Source: Planococcus citri (taxonomy: Eukaryota > Arthropoda > Insecta > Hemiptera > Pseudococcidae). Taken from it: a stretch of 64,000 nucleotides of DNA. Shown piece after piece: positions 46,779 to 57,879 of the stretch. Every line of letters starts with the position of its first letter. Position 1 is the stretch's first letter. Below the pieces are notes generated by a model. The model worked only from the letters and a program-made list of their open reading frames with translations, ran no database searches and was not told the origin of the DNA. The position numbers and the translations under genes were made by a program. The DNA lies in contig NC_088677.1 in NCBI RefSeq assembly GCF_950023065.1, positions 31,331,230 through 31,395,229 on the forward strand, in the 5' to 3' direction.

Positions 46779-47519
46779 CTGCGATGATCATAAGCTAATT
46801 CTTACGAGTTTAATTCGAACACATTGAAATGGCGATACAATATAATTTGATCTAAATTTCATCTATGAAAAAATAATATCACTCAAATTGAAGTAGAAAG
46901 GTGAAGTTTTACTCATTCATGTCCTAATTTTAAACCTTCTCTTTCCTTTTATCCACAAGAATGTACCAGTCATTTGAAGCAAATCCGAAGCTTTTAACGG
47001 ATTTGAGAATTTTTTTATGTCCTCAAGATATCCTAATCCAAATAAAATCCAGCATCTGCAATTGACCGTTTTTGTGACTCTTCGACTAATTCGAGCTTAA
47101 TTTTCAAAATTCGATTTTGTTGATTAAAATTCATATATATTTTTATACTTACTTAATATTTTTTTGGGACAGGAATAAGACTCAAGAATCCACTGGAAAT
47201 TCCAGAATGGCTCAGACCCACGAATGTTTGATTATGTGAGACCAAAAATTAGGTATAAGATAATAAAAAAATAATCGTTAAAAAATATACGAAACTACAT
47301 AGAAGGCTCAAGAATCGCTTGAAACACTACCAATGATTTCAAGAGATCAGAAGTGAGGTTAAACCAAATTTAGGCAAATTTGATCAATCTTTGATTTTTT
47401 TTCTCATAAAAAATCAATCTGATTAGCAGGGCTGGTACTCCTCCCTCCCCCCCAAAAAACTACAATCACCAAAAAAACTGAAAAAAGTAGGTAGGTATAC
47501 CTACCTAACCAAAAATGTG
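46779..47519. other. no gene recognised
   Basis: AT-rich sequence leading into the minisatellite array; contains CAGGGCTGG near 47428, which looks like a hAT end but has no partner. Confidence 0.4.
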
Positions 47520-48350
47520 GCAAAATGTGAGCAAAACATTTTAACGCATAGAAAAATGATAAAAAAGAGACTTTTTGACAATTTTTGGCAAAAAAGTAAT
47601 ATCAAAAAAGAGAATTTTCGACAACAAACGGAATTTTGACAATTTCAGCAAAAAGGTTTTTTTTGCAATTTCTGACCAAAAAAGCAAGGCATCAAATTTT
47701 TGGAGAAAAGTAAAAATTTTTACCAATTTTGTAAAGTGCAAGAATTTTTAGCAAAAAACAAGCAATTTTTGTTGAAAAATGAGACTTTTTCGCAAATTTT
47801 CGGATTTTTTAGTAAAAAAAAAAGATTTATCAATTTTGCTAAAAAGCAAGGTTTTTTGTTAAAATACAAGACATTTTTCAATTTCAGCAAAAAGCAGATC
47901 TTTTTAGCAATTTATTGGCAAAAACAAAACGATTGACAATTTTAACGAAGCAAGACTTTTTAGCAATTAGATACCTATTGGCCAAAAAAGACATCTACAT
48001 TCTTCTTTACAATTATTAATGTTGAAAAAACGAGAATTTTTTCAAATTTTCTGGTAGAAAAGCAAAACTTTTTAGTATAATTTTTGAAAAATAAGCTAGA
48101 CTTTTGGGTATTTTTTGGAAAACAAAATTTGAACTTCTTGGAATTTTTCTTGCAAAAAAACGACAATTTTCAGCAAAAAACGAGAATGTATTTGGTAATT
48201 TTGACAAAATGCGAGATTGTGCTATTTTTGGCAGAGATTTTGACAACTTTAAGAAAGTGCAGAAAAAGGTTTTCTCATTGATATTATTAGGTAGGGAAAA
48301 TTTTCTATTCTTCAAAATGTACCTACCTGTAAAAAAATTAATTCTTAAAA
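47520..48350. repeat. degenerate minisatellite array
   Basis: Variants of AATTTTTGGCAAAAAAGCAAGACTTTTT-like units every ~30-45 bases (for example TTGACAATTTCAGCAAAAAG at 47636 and CAATTTTGCTAAAAAGCAAG at 47831). Same family as 26750-29050 and 51780-52860. Overlapping frames on both strands are repeat artefacts rich in F, K and N. Confidence 0.6.
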
Positions 48351-51300
48351 ATTTGTGAAAAAAAACAATTTCTTTAACCGAAACATTGACATACTAAAAG
48401 TAACTAATATAAGTACGAGCCCTAGATACGTTCTTGAAAAACCATTTTAAAATTGTTTGAACATATTTCTTCATTCGAAATTTTTTTGTCGATTTCAAAG
48501 TTGATTTTGAAGGTAAAAAAATGTTTTTAAAAAAAATGTACTTAAGCAGAGAGTTTTTACTCAAGTATGCGCCAAATTTTATATTAGCTAGGTACTCGTA
48601 TGTACCTACCTATTTGATCAAAAATCCCTAAGACTCTGCTGAAAGTATAACAATCATGTTTCTTGACCTGTCAGCAGAAAAATTATGGTCTACAAAGTCA
48701 TTTCGAGGTCATTTTAGTGGTCCAGAAAATTATTAAGAAATTCAAGACTTTTATTAGTTACCTACCTTAAATATCTCTGCCTCTTATAGGTACCTACTTA
48801 ATTGAAAAAAAAAATGAATAGAAACTCGAGAAGATAGAAAATTCAGTACTAAAATAGTACCTCTATTCTCTACCTCTCATATCTATTTTTCGATGTCTCA
48901 CACTCTGGTGTGAGAAAAAAATGACACCCACGTTCTCAGGCCAGTCAAATACCAGACAGCATTTAGCAAGCACTTGGAAAAAATTTAAAATTGGGCAGAG
49001 GACAAATCAGGAATTTTGATCAATTTTCGTACATTTTGAATTAACTGTGCTTATGCAATTTAATCTGAATAATTTTTTGGTCCAAAAATGTGTATCTATA
49101 GACACGTTTTATTATTTTTTAAATTTTGTGAAAAAAAAATAGGTGAAATGACGATTAATGTCAAATTTCCAGAATTTAAACCAGTGAACTAGGTACTGAA
49201 TTTTGCTTGAAAATACAGAAACATCTATTTATAGTATTACTTAACCTTGCATAAGTTAATTCTTTTTTCAGTGACTATGCATTTTGCTCTGTGATAAAAG
49301 TTTTTGTGGTCTGTTTAAGTAATTAGCATTTTTTATTCTTTAAAACTTCGCAGAAAGAATTTTATTCAGACAACGCGGTCATTAATGAAATGTACATAAA
49401 TCGAATTACACGAAGCTAAAGGATAAGTGTTTCTGGGCTTCGGTAAACGAATGCAGAGGAAAATGCTACCATGTTATCGAAGCTTCCTAGGTAAGGTACA
49501 TTCCTTTTTATTGACGTAATACCTACCGTGAAAAACGAGCAGATGTGGATATAAATTAGAGGAAAAATAAACGCTGAAATGCGTTTATTATATCTTTGAT
49601 GTAGATATTCTCTCGAATGAAGAGTTATTTTCCAAACAAATAGGATTTTTTGCTTTTCTCAAATTATGCATTTGTATGATAATGACTAATATGCAATTCC
49701 TTTGACTGATTGACTTCTGTTATTTTTTTTTCATCGAATGTTGTATATCTGTTTCCTTTATTTTTGCTGACATTTTTTTTTCTTCTGAGTTTGAGGTTAT
49801 TACGTCTTATCTATTCGACGAATTGAACAAAACAGGTAGGTGAGCAGAAACATCTATAATTATTCAATTTTAAAACTTTTCACATCACAAGACTGGTTGG
49901 TAAGTCTCGGTATAGGTAATTAGGAAAATAATATAGGTACACGTCGAAGGTGTGTAGGCTGCAGGTACATGAAATAAAATCAGAATAATCCCCTACACGT
50001 TCGTGTTGTAAAAACGATAACGAATTTTCCTTGCTTTCAAAATTGACCATATATGTACAACAAATTGAAACGTACACGTAAATTGGTGTAATATCGGCGT
50101 ATAATTAAGTTACTCTTTTACCCTAAATATTAATTAATCGAATATTTAAAACGAACGAGACACTCGTTGATTCAATATAGCATACACGTCGGTCAGTTCT
50201 GCAAAGCCGACCACTCATCGAACGAGAGCTATTATTCTCTCGTTTAAAAAGCCGTCAAAATTATCGAATTTTCGCCACCCAAACGCCGGAATAAAATCAA
50301 TTTTCGCGACTCGACAAATCCGCCAACTCTTATCGCATCGCGCTCCCGTACAAATGATATCGCGCCTCAAATACAGCTGACATGACATCGGTTCACTAAT
50401 CAATGCAATCGAGAATAACGCTATAAAATTGAATTTGAAAAAAAAAAGTTGAAAACCGAGGCAAAAAAACGCCGTTTTTTCATTTCAAATCGTCCAAGCA
50501 GGACGGAGGAAATTGAGCGATGGTTTTGCGGGTACGAAAACTGCGAATACGGTGGCTAGCCACGTATTATCGATCAGAATTTTCATTACTTAATGTGTTT
50601 AATTCGAACTCGGCGTCGCGGCAATCTCCACTTCGCAGCACCTGTTTAATATCCCAGCCTGTTTTTATTTTCTACATTATTCTCAACATTGGCGAGGGCG
50701 GCGGGGAGGGGGGGATTTTTCGCCGGCTAGGACTAATATTAATTTCTTTGGCTACATATTACTTCCCTGCTTTGTCCATCCATCTTGTGTAGCCGTGTAC
50801 CTACCTACGTAATACTAAACATAGGTACCTTGAAAATTCCTCGTGCAGCAACAAGTATATCTACTCAACAGAGATATATATTCGTTCGTCGGAAATTTTT
50901 AATATAAATTTCTACATTTTTCTCTTCCCGCATTTTTTCAAACGAAACAGACGTATTTGTATTATTTCGTACATGGGTCTATTGTGTAATATAGGTACGA
51001 AGTAGCATCATTTCTTATTTCATTTGTAACCAATTTATTATTCTTTTCGTTATTCGAAAGATGCTGCTCTGGTATGTGCCCTTGCCTGTGTTTTCATATT
51101 GGTTTTATTTCAGTGGAAAGAAATATCTCATAAGGCCGTGTCGCTATATTTGACCATGATGGTTTCAAATGAAAAGAATACCCTGGTCTTTTGATTCTTG
51201 CTCGAAAAAGTTCATAAGAAAAAGGATCGAAAGCTATGCTGGGTGTTCAGTTCAAGGTTTCGAATAACTCGCCTAACGAATAGGTACAGCAACTCAAATT

Positions 51301-51779
51301 GCGCTGAAGTTGATTAGCTTGCAGAGCTCAGAATTAGAAAGGACCAAATTATGGCTTATGGTGAGTTGATTCCTTACAAGGTTGCATGCCTTATGAAATT
51401 TTGCAGGTAGGAAGAGATAGAGAATAATTGTACTGTTTTTGATTGACTGAAAAGTGTCTGTAGTTGTTGAACGTTGATAGGAGAAACACAAAAAAATCCT
51501 CAATCTTACGTTTAGTCTTGAACTAGCACTTTTCACTCTGAACAAAACCATGTTAGATCGAAAGAACATGCCCTATAAATCCTACTGCCAAAATTATCAT
51601 GAGCTCTTACTCGGTTTTTTCCAATTAAAAAAAAAGTAACTTCATCAAGGTAATCATAAAAGTGTCAATAGATACGTAGAAGCAACCTAGAAAAAAAATC
51701 AAAAAAAAAAATTGAACATTACAAAATGAAATGCCTGTTCTGGTTTTTAATTTTAAACATTCGAACCATTTTGCAAACG
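48351..51779. other. no gene recognised
   Basis: AT-rich; a GC-richer patch at about 50520-50720 includes a G-rich run (GGCGAGGGCGGCGGGGAGG). No exon with supporting splice sites and no element ends were found. Confidence 0.4.
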
Positions 51780-52860
51780 TTTATTGATAAATAAAGAAAA
51801 GCGAGATTTTGTCAATTTTTTGGACAATTTATAGAAAAAAGTGAGACTTTGGAACTTTTGCAAAAACTACAACTTTCAGCAATTCTGCACAGAAGTGAAA
51901 ATTTTTGTCAATTTTTGAAAAAAGGAAATTTTTGACAATGTTTGGAAAAAATAAAGACTGAAAATTTTAGCAAAACGCAGGCCTTTTTGGCAATTAGAAA
52001 TAGGTATATTGGAAAAAAATGAAACTTTTTTTGCTATTTCTGGCAAAAAAGGGAGACTTGTGAAAATTTTTGGAAAAAAGTTGCGACTCTTTTAGCAATT
52101 TTATTTCGCAAAAAAGCAAGAATTTTTGGTCAAACAGCAACTCCTCTTACAATTTTAGAAAAAAGCAGGACTTTCATGGGCAATTATTGGGAAACAGAAT
52201 ATTTTTTGCAATTTTTTTGTTAAAAAAGGAAGACTTATAAATACAAAAATTTGACAATTCCTGGCAAAAAAACGAAACTTCCAGATAATTGTTGGAAAAG
52301 AAAGAGGAACGAAACTTTTCAACAGTTTTGCTAAAGAGGGAGATTTTTTGTCAAGAAGCAAAACTTCTACAATTTTAATAAAATGTTGGGCTTTTTGGAA
52401 ATTATTGTTGGCAAAAAATACACTTTTTCACAACTTTCGTCGAAAAAAGCGAGACTTCTTTATACAAAATTTTTGTTAAAAAAACTGAGAAAACAAGACT
52501 TGGCAGAAAAAGCGAGGCTTTTGGGTAATTTTTGGAAAAAAAGTGAGATTAATTTTTTTGCAATATACTTTTAGAAAAAAAAACTTGGAAATTCTTCTTA
52601 AAATGGTAAATTTTTTCCAATTTTTGGAAAACGAGATTTTTCGACAATTTTTGGCAAAAAATAAGACAGACAATTTTTTAAAAACCCTGGCTTTTATTAT
52701 TGACAATTTTTCACATTTTTGTTGAAAAATGCAGACTTTTTTCAGCTTTTTGGTATAGATAAGCAAGACTTTTTTTTGTTAAAATAGCGATAATTTTTTG
52801 CAAAAAATGAGATTATTTGTCAATTTTCACAAAAAATGTAGCCAGTTAGGAAAGAATAAA
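51780..52860. repeat. degenerate minisatellite array
   Basis: Units such as AAAAAAGTGAGACTTTGG, TTTTGGCAATT and GGCAAAAAAGGGAGACTT recur over about 1.1 kb, same family as 47520-48350. No gene. Confidence 0.6.
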
Positions 52861-55290
52861 AGTGCATACTTTCCCAAAATCACTGATTAGTGTACTTATA
52901 CTTATTAGCATTTTTAGCAACCAAAACGTTGAAAAAGTGAACAAAAGTTACATTTTGTAATTTAATTACTTCAAAAGTAGCCCAGTACCATTTCTGATAC
53001 ATTGTCAAAGTTCATTTTTGGATTTTTGGCGAAGTTTTGGAAGTTGAAAAATTCTAAAAAACTGTGTTACCTAAAAATGATTTTTTATCGTTTATATGAA
53101 ATATGAATTTTGTTGAACAAGGTGAACTAATGTGGATAACTCTTTCAATTGAATTCACACACATTAACGATTACAATTCTGTGCCATTTTTCAGAGCCTC
53201 CGGTGATTTCCATTTTCTGATGTGTTAAGGAAGTTATCACTTTTAGTCCAAAAATTTCAAATCACTTTGGAAAGCTCAAAAATGAACTTTAGCACTACAA
53301 CTTTGGTCGGTGCTTATTGGGAATTCTGTAAATTCCAGAGAAAGTGAAAAAAATCAAATTTTCAAAAAAGGCACATAACGAGCAGTTTTCTTAGCAAGGC
53401 ATCGTCTGGTGATTTCCACACGATCGCCCAATCCGAGAATAATCGAAATTGGACATTTTTGGATCCTTCAGTGAGTTTTCACATTTTTCCAGAATTTTTA
53501 AATCGTGCTAGAGAGGTCAAAAATGAACTTTGTGACCTATAACTTTGGTCTGTTATAGGTTCAAAGGTTTATTTCTGGCCTCTGTAGAGGGATTTTGAAA
53601 TTTCTCGTCGAAAATTTAAAAATCGCATGACCTGAACCATGTTGTTTTTGATGTGAGGTAGTTAAATTAAAGAAATTATTCGCATTGGTTAACTTTATGC
53701 TAAAAAAATTCAATTACATTTCATGAAACATTTTTTAATAAGTCTTTAAACAGGTTCTTTGAATTTCATAAATTTTTAAAAATTTACATGAAATCCAAAA
53801 ATTAACCTCAGCTTCTGAAATTTTGGTTACAAAGGTTTCAGAACATGCTTTTTCGATCTACTCGTACCTACATATCTGTTGATTTTGTTCAATTCGGAGA
53901 GTATCAGATCAAAAGGTACCTATACTCCTATACCTATTACCCTTGTGAGCTAACTTAAGATCGCCATGCTCCGGCAGGCAAATGAGTAGAATAATGTCTG
54001 AGTGATTGAGAGGTTCGTATGTAAACATAATAAAACGTGGTTTAATCAGTATAGGTAAGTTTATTTAACATGATAGACCAGGTAGTCGGCACTTCACATA
54101 CAGTAAGTACCATAAGTATGTACCTAGCTAGCTAATCGAAGATAAATGTTGATAATTAAAACCCAGAAAAAGGTCGATTAGTCGTCGACTGTTGTTGTTT
54201 TTTTCCTAAAGGGTTACTCATACAGTACCTACGTATTATATCCTACCCAGAGTTAGACCATTAAATGTTGACTGTCACCGTGAAATTAGCAATTTGTACA
54301 GGATGGTAAATGCATATACACGTCACATTATGAATAGTAGACAGGTATATAACCCAATTGCCTGCGTATATGCGGTATTTATTAGGCGCGCGCTTATTAG
54401 ACTGCGAATAATTAAAATTAATCGACTAGCAAGAATATGTCAGCGTTTCTGCGTTTCATGGGTTCTGCATTTTACGAGCCATGATGAAAATTTAATGTTT
54501 GTTTATGTTACTGTGCTCTGCCTACTGCCTTCTGCCTTCTGCCATCTGCCTTTTCCATCGCGTCGTCATCGCCGTCGTCATTTTTACGTAGAAAAGAACT
54601 TTTTCGGTGTAAAAATCGCCGCGAGATAAACGCGATACCGCGATCACCACAGCCAAGTCTTCTACAACTTTTCATATACTCGTAGTACTTGCATCGTCGT
54701 TCTTCGTTCGTTTCAATTTTTAACCTCAAGACTCAAGTCTCTGGAAGAAATTTTCACTCGAACCGCTATTGCTTTTCTTTTATTAATTGAGAGAATTAAT
54801 AATGTTTTATCACGCCAGCGGTTCGATACTTGACAACGTTCTGTGTGCGGATTGCCTGTGCTCAGGATACTTATACCTTTATCATTATTTTTCCACCACT
54901 TTTTTTTTTTTTTAGAAAATCTGCTTCTGCATCTGCCATCAACCAATACCGCTATATTGATAAAATAAGTATTCAACTATCGAAAATATGTCGCTAAAAG
55001 CGTATCGTGTATTAATAATATTAATGGAGAAAAGTTGAAAGTAATTTGCATCAGTGTAGAAAGATTTTCCGCGTCTAAATATTTAATTTTTTAATGGTTG
55101 TTTTTTTAGAGTAAAAAATTCCTTCGTTTAGTTGACGAGCAGCTAAACCGTCCACTTGAAGCGTATGGTATCCTTTTTATGGTATAGTGTTGAAAATATT
55201 CGCAGACGAACAGGCAAATAATTTGTGTATTTTTTTTCATTTTTGGAGTTGAAAAAAAAGGAAAGTTGCATCTTTGCACTTTTGAAAAAA
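52861..55290. other. no gene recognised
   Basis: AT-rich sequence left of the Penelope-like element. 53020-53650 has the look of old diverged repeats (repeated AAATGAACTTT-G-ACTATAACTTTGGTC phrases near 53281 and 53521). A 7-base CTGCCTT repeat occurs near 54525-54552. Confidence 0.4.
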
Positions 55291-55301
55291 TATGTATACT
55301 A

Positions 55302-55404
55302 ATTAGGAAGAAATAACTCTTGCTTCTCAGTTTTTACTATTTATTAGTGCAAAGCTTTTCAAACACCAAGTGTTCATCATCAGGCTTAAATCACTATTGA
55401 ACAA
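55302..55404. repeat. left inverted terminal repeat (pLTR) of PLE
   Basis: 103 bases identical to the reverse complement of 57729-57831. It begins ATTAGGAAGAAATAACTC and ends CACTATTGAACAA. It runs into the coding frame, which is open through it from 55307. Confidence 0.95.
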
Positions 55405-57643
55405 CAAAACCTATTGGTTAAGCTCTGAGCTTCACAGCCTGTATGCAAAAAGATCCAGCATAGAAGTGGAACTATATGCACTTCACAAAAAACTAAGCCA
55501 GACCATACCAAAACTGCAGTGGGATGAAATGGAAAGAAAGATGTTCAGATCAATTGAGGAGAAAAAGAGAAAGAAAAGAAATTCACAAAACAAAAAGTTG
55601 AAAAATCTGTTAAAAGAAAAAAGTAACCATAGTGGTGTTAGCAATGTTGTTAGTGTCAGTGGCAGTGACAGTAATGGTGTTAATGAGACTACTGTGTATG
55701 TGAAAAACCTAACTGATGTGGTGTTCTCCAAAGAAGAATTGGATCTTCTAAACAAGGGTCTAAAATTCTCTTTACCACCCATGAGGCCTCCTATTGAAGA
55801 TATTATTTCTGATGTGGATGCTTCATTGTGGAGAGAGACCTCAGAAACAAAAATCAGCATAAAGAAAGAAGTGGTAGACATCATCAAAACCCATAAACCA
55901 ACAAGAATTCCATTTCATCCCCACAACAACACCATCAAAAGCTTGAGACAGAAAGGTGTCTACTATATGAAAGCAGACAAGGGAAACACCGTAGTGATAA
56001 TGAAGAAAGATGAATACTTGGAAAAGTGTGAAACCCTTCTTAATGAAGGACCTTATGAGAAGTTAAAAAGTGATCCTGTGGATAAAATGGTGAAAGAAGT
56101 GAAAAGTTTGGTGAAAACTACTCCCTTCCTTAATAACACTCCTTTTCCTTCCAATCCTAAAGTTCCTAAAATGTACTGTCTTCCCAAGATCCATAAACCT
56201 AACTATCCTATGAGACCAATTGTGGCCAATATCAACTCTCCTTCCTATAACATTGCCAAAAAACTCCTTTGTAACCTCCAAAACCTTCCTTTTCCTGAAA
56301 CTCTTCAAGTTAAAAATAATTATGAACTTGCAGAAAAACTGCAAGGGATTACTATTAATGACACAGACAGGCTCATATCTTTTGATGTACAAAATCTTTT
56401 CCCCAGTGTGCCTATTCCTGAGACTTTAGAAATGATAGAAAACTGGCTAAAAGAACAAAATATCAACAAAAAAGAAATAACCCATTATATGAATACTATA
56501 AAATTATGCACTTCCCAAAACATTTTCCAAATAAATGGAACTTACTACAAACAAACAGGAGGCACAGCTATGGGCAACCCCTTATCTCCCTTTTTGGCAA
56601 ATTTTTTCATGAGCCACCTTGAGACAAAATTCAAAAAGAACAATAAAAACTTTCCCAAAGCATGGTTTAGATATGTTGATGACATCCTGTGTATCATTCC
56701 TGAAGACTTCAACATTGAGGAATTCCTCAATGCTTTAAATAGTCTCTATCCTACCATCAAATTCACTTATGAGCTTGAACAACAAAACAAACTCCCTTTT
56801 CTGGACATGTTAATCATTAGACATTCTGACCATCTTGAATTTGATATCTATAGAAAACCCACCCACACCAATAACTACATTCCTTCAGACTCTTTCCAGC
56901 CTTGGAACCAAAAATTTGCTGCTTTCAACAGCATGATACACAGGTGTTTAAATCTCCCCCTAAATAAAAATAACCAAAATAAAGAAATAAAAAACATCAT
57001 GTCTATTGCTTCCAACCTTGGCTACACAAAAACATCTATCCAAAAACTTATAAGAAAACATGAAAACAAAAAACTAATCAGAGATGCCACAACTTTTATT
57101 GCTGAAAAAGATGATGTCAAAAGAGTTAGGATCAGTTACTATCCCCCTCTCACAAATAAAATGAAAACAGTCTTCAGAAAACACAACATACAACCCATTT
57201 TCACCAATGATAACAAAATTAAAAACCTTCTTGGTAACACTAAAGACAAAGACAAACCTGAAGACTGTAGTGGCATCTACAAAATCAAATGTAAAGATTG
57301 CCAAGGAATTTATATAGGTCAAACCAAAAGAAACATCAAAAAGAGGTTCAAGGAACATCTTTATTATGCTAAATACAAATATGAAAATAAGTCTGCTCTC
57401 TCAGATCATCTCATTGCCACCAACCACACTACTTCCTTTGAAAACCTGAACCTCATACAAAAAATAGATAAACCATCTCAATTAAACATTAGGGAAGCAA
57501 TAGCCATGAAGAAAAACAAAACAAATTTACTAAATAATGACTTAAAACCCTTAGAAAATATCCTACTTTCTGTTATTAAAACCAAACTTGAAGACATGAC
57601 TCCTACCACATCCTCACCTACAACCACACCCTCTTCCACATGA
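55370..57643 (+). CDS. PLE protein: reverse transcriptase and GIY-YIG endonuclease
   Basis: The frame is open from 55307 (after TAG) to TGA at 57641-57643. The first ATG is at 55529, so the N-terminus is uncertain and probably truncated. Counting from 55370 (757 codons), the N-terminal ~150 residues are Lys-rich with helices. The RT core follows: LPKIHKPNYPMRPIVANINS, SFDVQNLFPSVPIPETL (Asp 339, block A), GTAMGNPLSPFLANFFMSHL (block B), FRYVDDILCI (Asp 437-438, block C), LPFLDMLIIR and YRKPTHTNNYI. The GIY-YIG nuclease is at about 630-740: GIYKIKCKDCQ (635 on), IYIGQTKRN (YIG 648-650), KKRFKEH, and IREAIAMKKNKTNLLNN with the catalytic-type Glu. This RT-then-GIY-YIG order defines endonuclease-bearing Penelope-like elements; the RT would be primed at a nick made by the nuclease. 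Confidence 0.93.
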   Translation: MFIIRLKSLLNNKTYWLSSELHSLYAKRSSIEVELYALHKKLSQTIPKLQWDEMERKMFRSIEEKKRKKRNSQNKKLKNLLKEKSNHSGVSNVVSVSGSDSNGVNETTVYVKNLTDVVFSKEELDLLNKGLKFSLPPMRPPIEDIISDVDASLWRETSETKISIKKEVVDIIKTHKPTRIPFHPHNNTIKSLRQKGVYYMKADKGNTVVIMKKDEYLEKCETLLNEGPYEKLKSDPVDKMVKEVKSLVKTTPFLNNTPFPSNPKVPKMYCLPKIHKPNYPMRPIVANINSPSYNIAKKLLCNLQNLPFPETLQVKNNYELAEKLQGITINDTDRLISFDVQNLFPSVPIPETLEMIENWLKEQNINKKEITHYMNTIKLCTSQNIFQINGTYYKQTGGTAMGNPLSPFLANFFMSHLETKFKKNNKNFPKAWFRYVDDILCIIPEDFNIEEFLNALNSLYPTIKFTYELEQQNKLPFLDMLIIRHSDHLEFDIYRKPTHTNNYIPSDSFQPWNQKFAAFNSMIHRCLNLPLNKNNQNKEIKNIMSIASNLGYTKTSIQKLIRKHENKKLIRDATTFIAEKDDVKRVRISYYPPLTNKMKTVFRKHNIQPIFTNDNKIKNLLGNTKDKDKPEDCSGIYKIKCKDCQGIYIGQTKRNIKKRFKEHLYYAKYKYENKSALSDHLIATNHTTSFENLNLIQKIDKPSQLNIREAIAMKKNKTNLLNNDLKPLENILLSVIKTKLEDMTPTTSSPTTTPSST

Positions 57644-57700
57644 CCACACCCTTGTACTGCCACACCCTTGTACTGTTAAACTACCACACCCTTGTACACT
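57644..57700 (+). repeat. three CCACACCCTTGTAC units after the PLE stop
   Basis: CCACACCCTTGTAC occurs three times between the stop codon and the right terminal repeat (about 57644, 57660 and 57683), spaced 16 and 23 bases. The C-terminal codons just before the stop (TTSSPTTTPSST) are of similar composition, so the repeat may have grown into the gene end. Confidence 0.7.
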
Positions 57701-57728
57701 AGTATATAAGCTTGTAGACTTGGTTATT

Positions 57729-57831
57729 TTGTTCAATAGTGATTTAAGCCTGATGATGAACACTTGGTGTTTGAAAAGCTTTGCACTAATAAATAGTAAA
57801 AACTGAGAAGCAAGAGTTATTTCTTCCTAAT
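57729..57831. repeat. right inverted terminal repeat (pLTR) of PLE
   Basis: Exact reverse complement of 55302-55404. It contains the hammerhead-like core at 57750-57776 in the sense of the ORF. Confidence 0.95.
57750..57776 (+). ncRNA. hammerhead-ribozyme-like core in PLE terminal repeat
   Basis: CTGATGA (57750-57756) is followed after one T by a six-pair stem GAACAC/GTGTTT (one G-T pair) with a TTG loop, then GAAA (57773-57776). This is the conserved order box 1, stem II, box 2 of hammerhead ribozymes, which are known in Penelope-like terminal repeats. I could not draw convincing stems I and III or a cleavage site by eye, and the extra T before stem II is non-canonical, so self-cleavage is unproven. 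A copy lies on the minus strand at 55357-55383. Confidence 0.4.
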
Positions 57832-57865
57832 CTAACAAACTTCTCGCTAAAAGGTTCTTTTTACC
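57832..57865 (+). other. 34-bp one-sided tail of PLE
   Basis: This segment lies between the right terminal repeat and the right target duplication (57866-57879) and has no counterpart on the left. Penelope-like elements characteristically carry a 30-40-base tail at one end. It starts CTAACAAACTTCTCGC and ends TTTTTACC. Confidence 0.8.
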
Positions 57866-57879
57866 TATGTATACTAATT

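Larger units (their letters stand above)
55302..57865 (+). mobile_element. Penelope-like element (PLE), recent insertion
   Basis: The element carries one long RT plus GIY-YIG ORF between perfect 103-bp inverted terminal repeats (55302-55404 and 57729-57831), followed on the right by a 34-base tail (57832-57865). The 14-base target duplication TATGTATACTAATT lies at 55291-55304 and 57866-57879; its last three bases overlap the start of the left repeat. Penelope-like elements are known for terminal repeats in direct or inverted order, short one-sided tails and 5' truncation, so this layout is diagnostic. Identical repeats, an exact target duplication and an uninterrupted ORF mean that insertion is recent. 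The left repeat probably replaces the true 5' end, so this copy may not be autonomous. Confidence 0.92.

Noticed and set aside
47420..47445. CAGGGCTGG word resembling a hAT end
   Set aside because: No inverted partner or 8-base duplication was found nearby.
47975..48315. Open frames rich in Phe, Lys and Asn on both strands
   Set aside because: They come from the degenerate minisatellite units and have no independent coding evidence.
55483..55887. 134-codon minus-strand open frame inside the Penelope-like element
   Set aside because: It is the antisense shadow of the Lys-rich N-terminal part of the element's protein.
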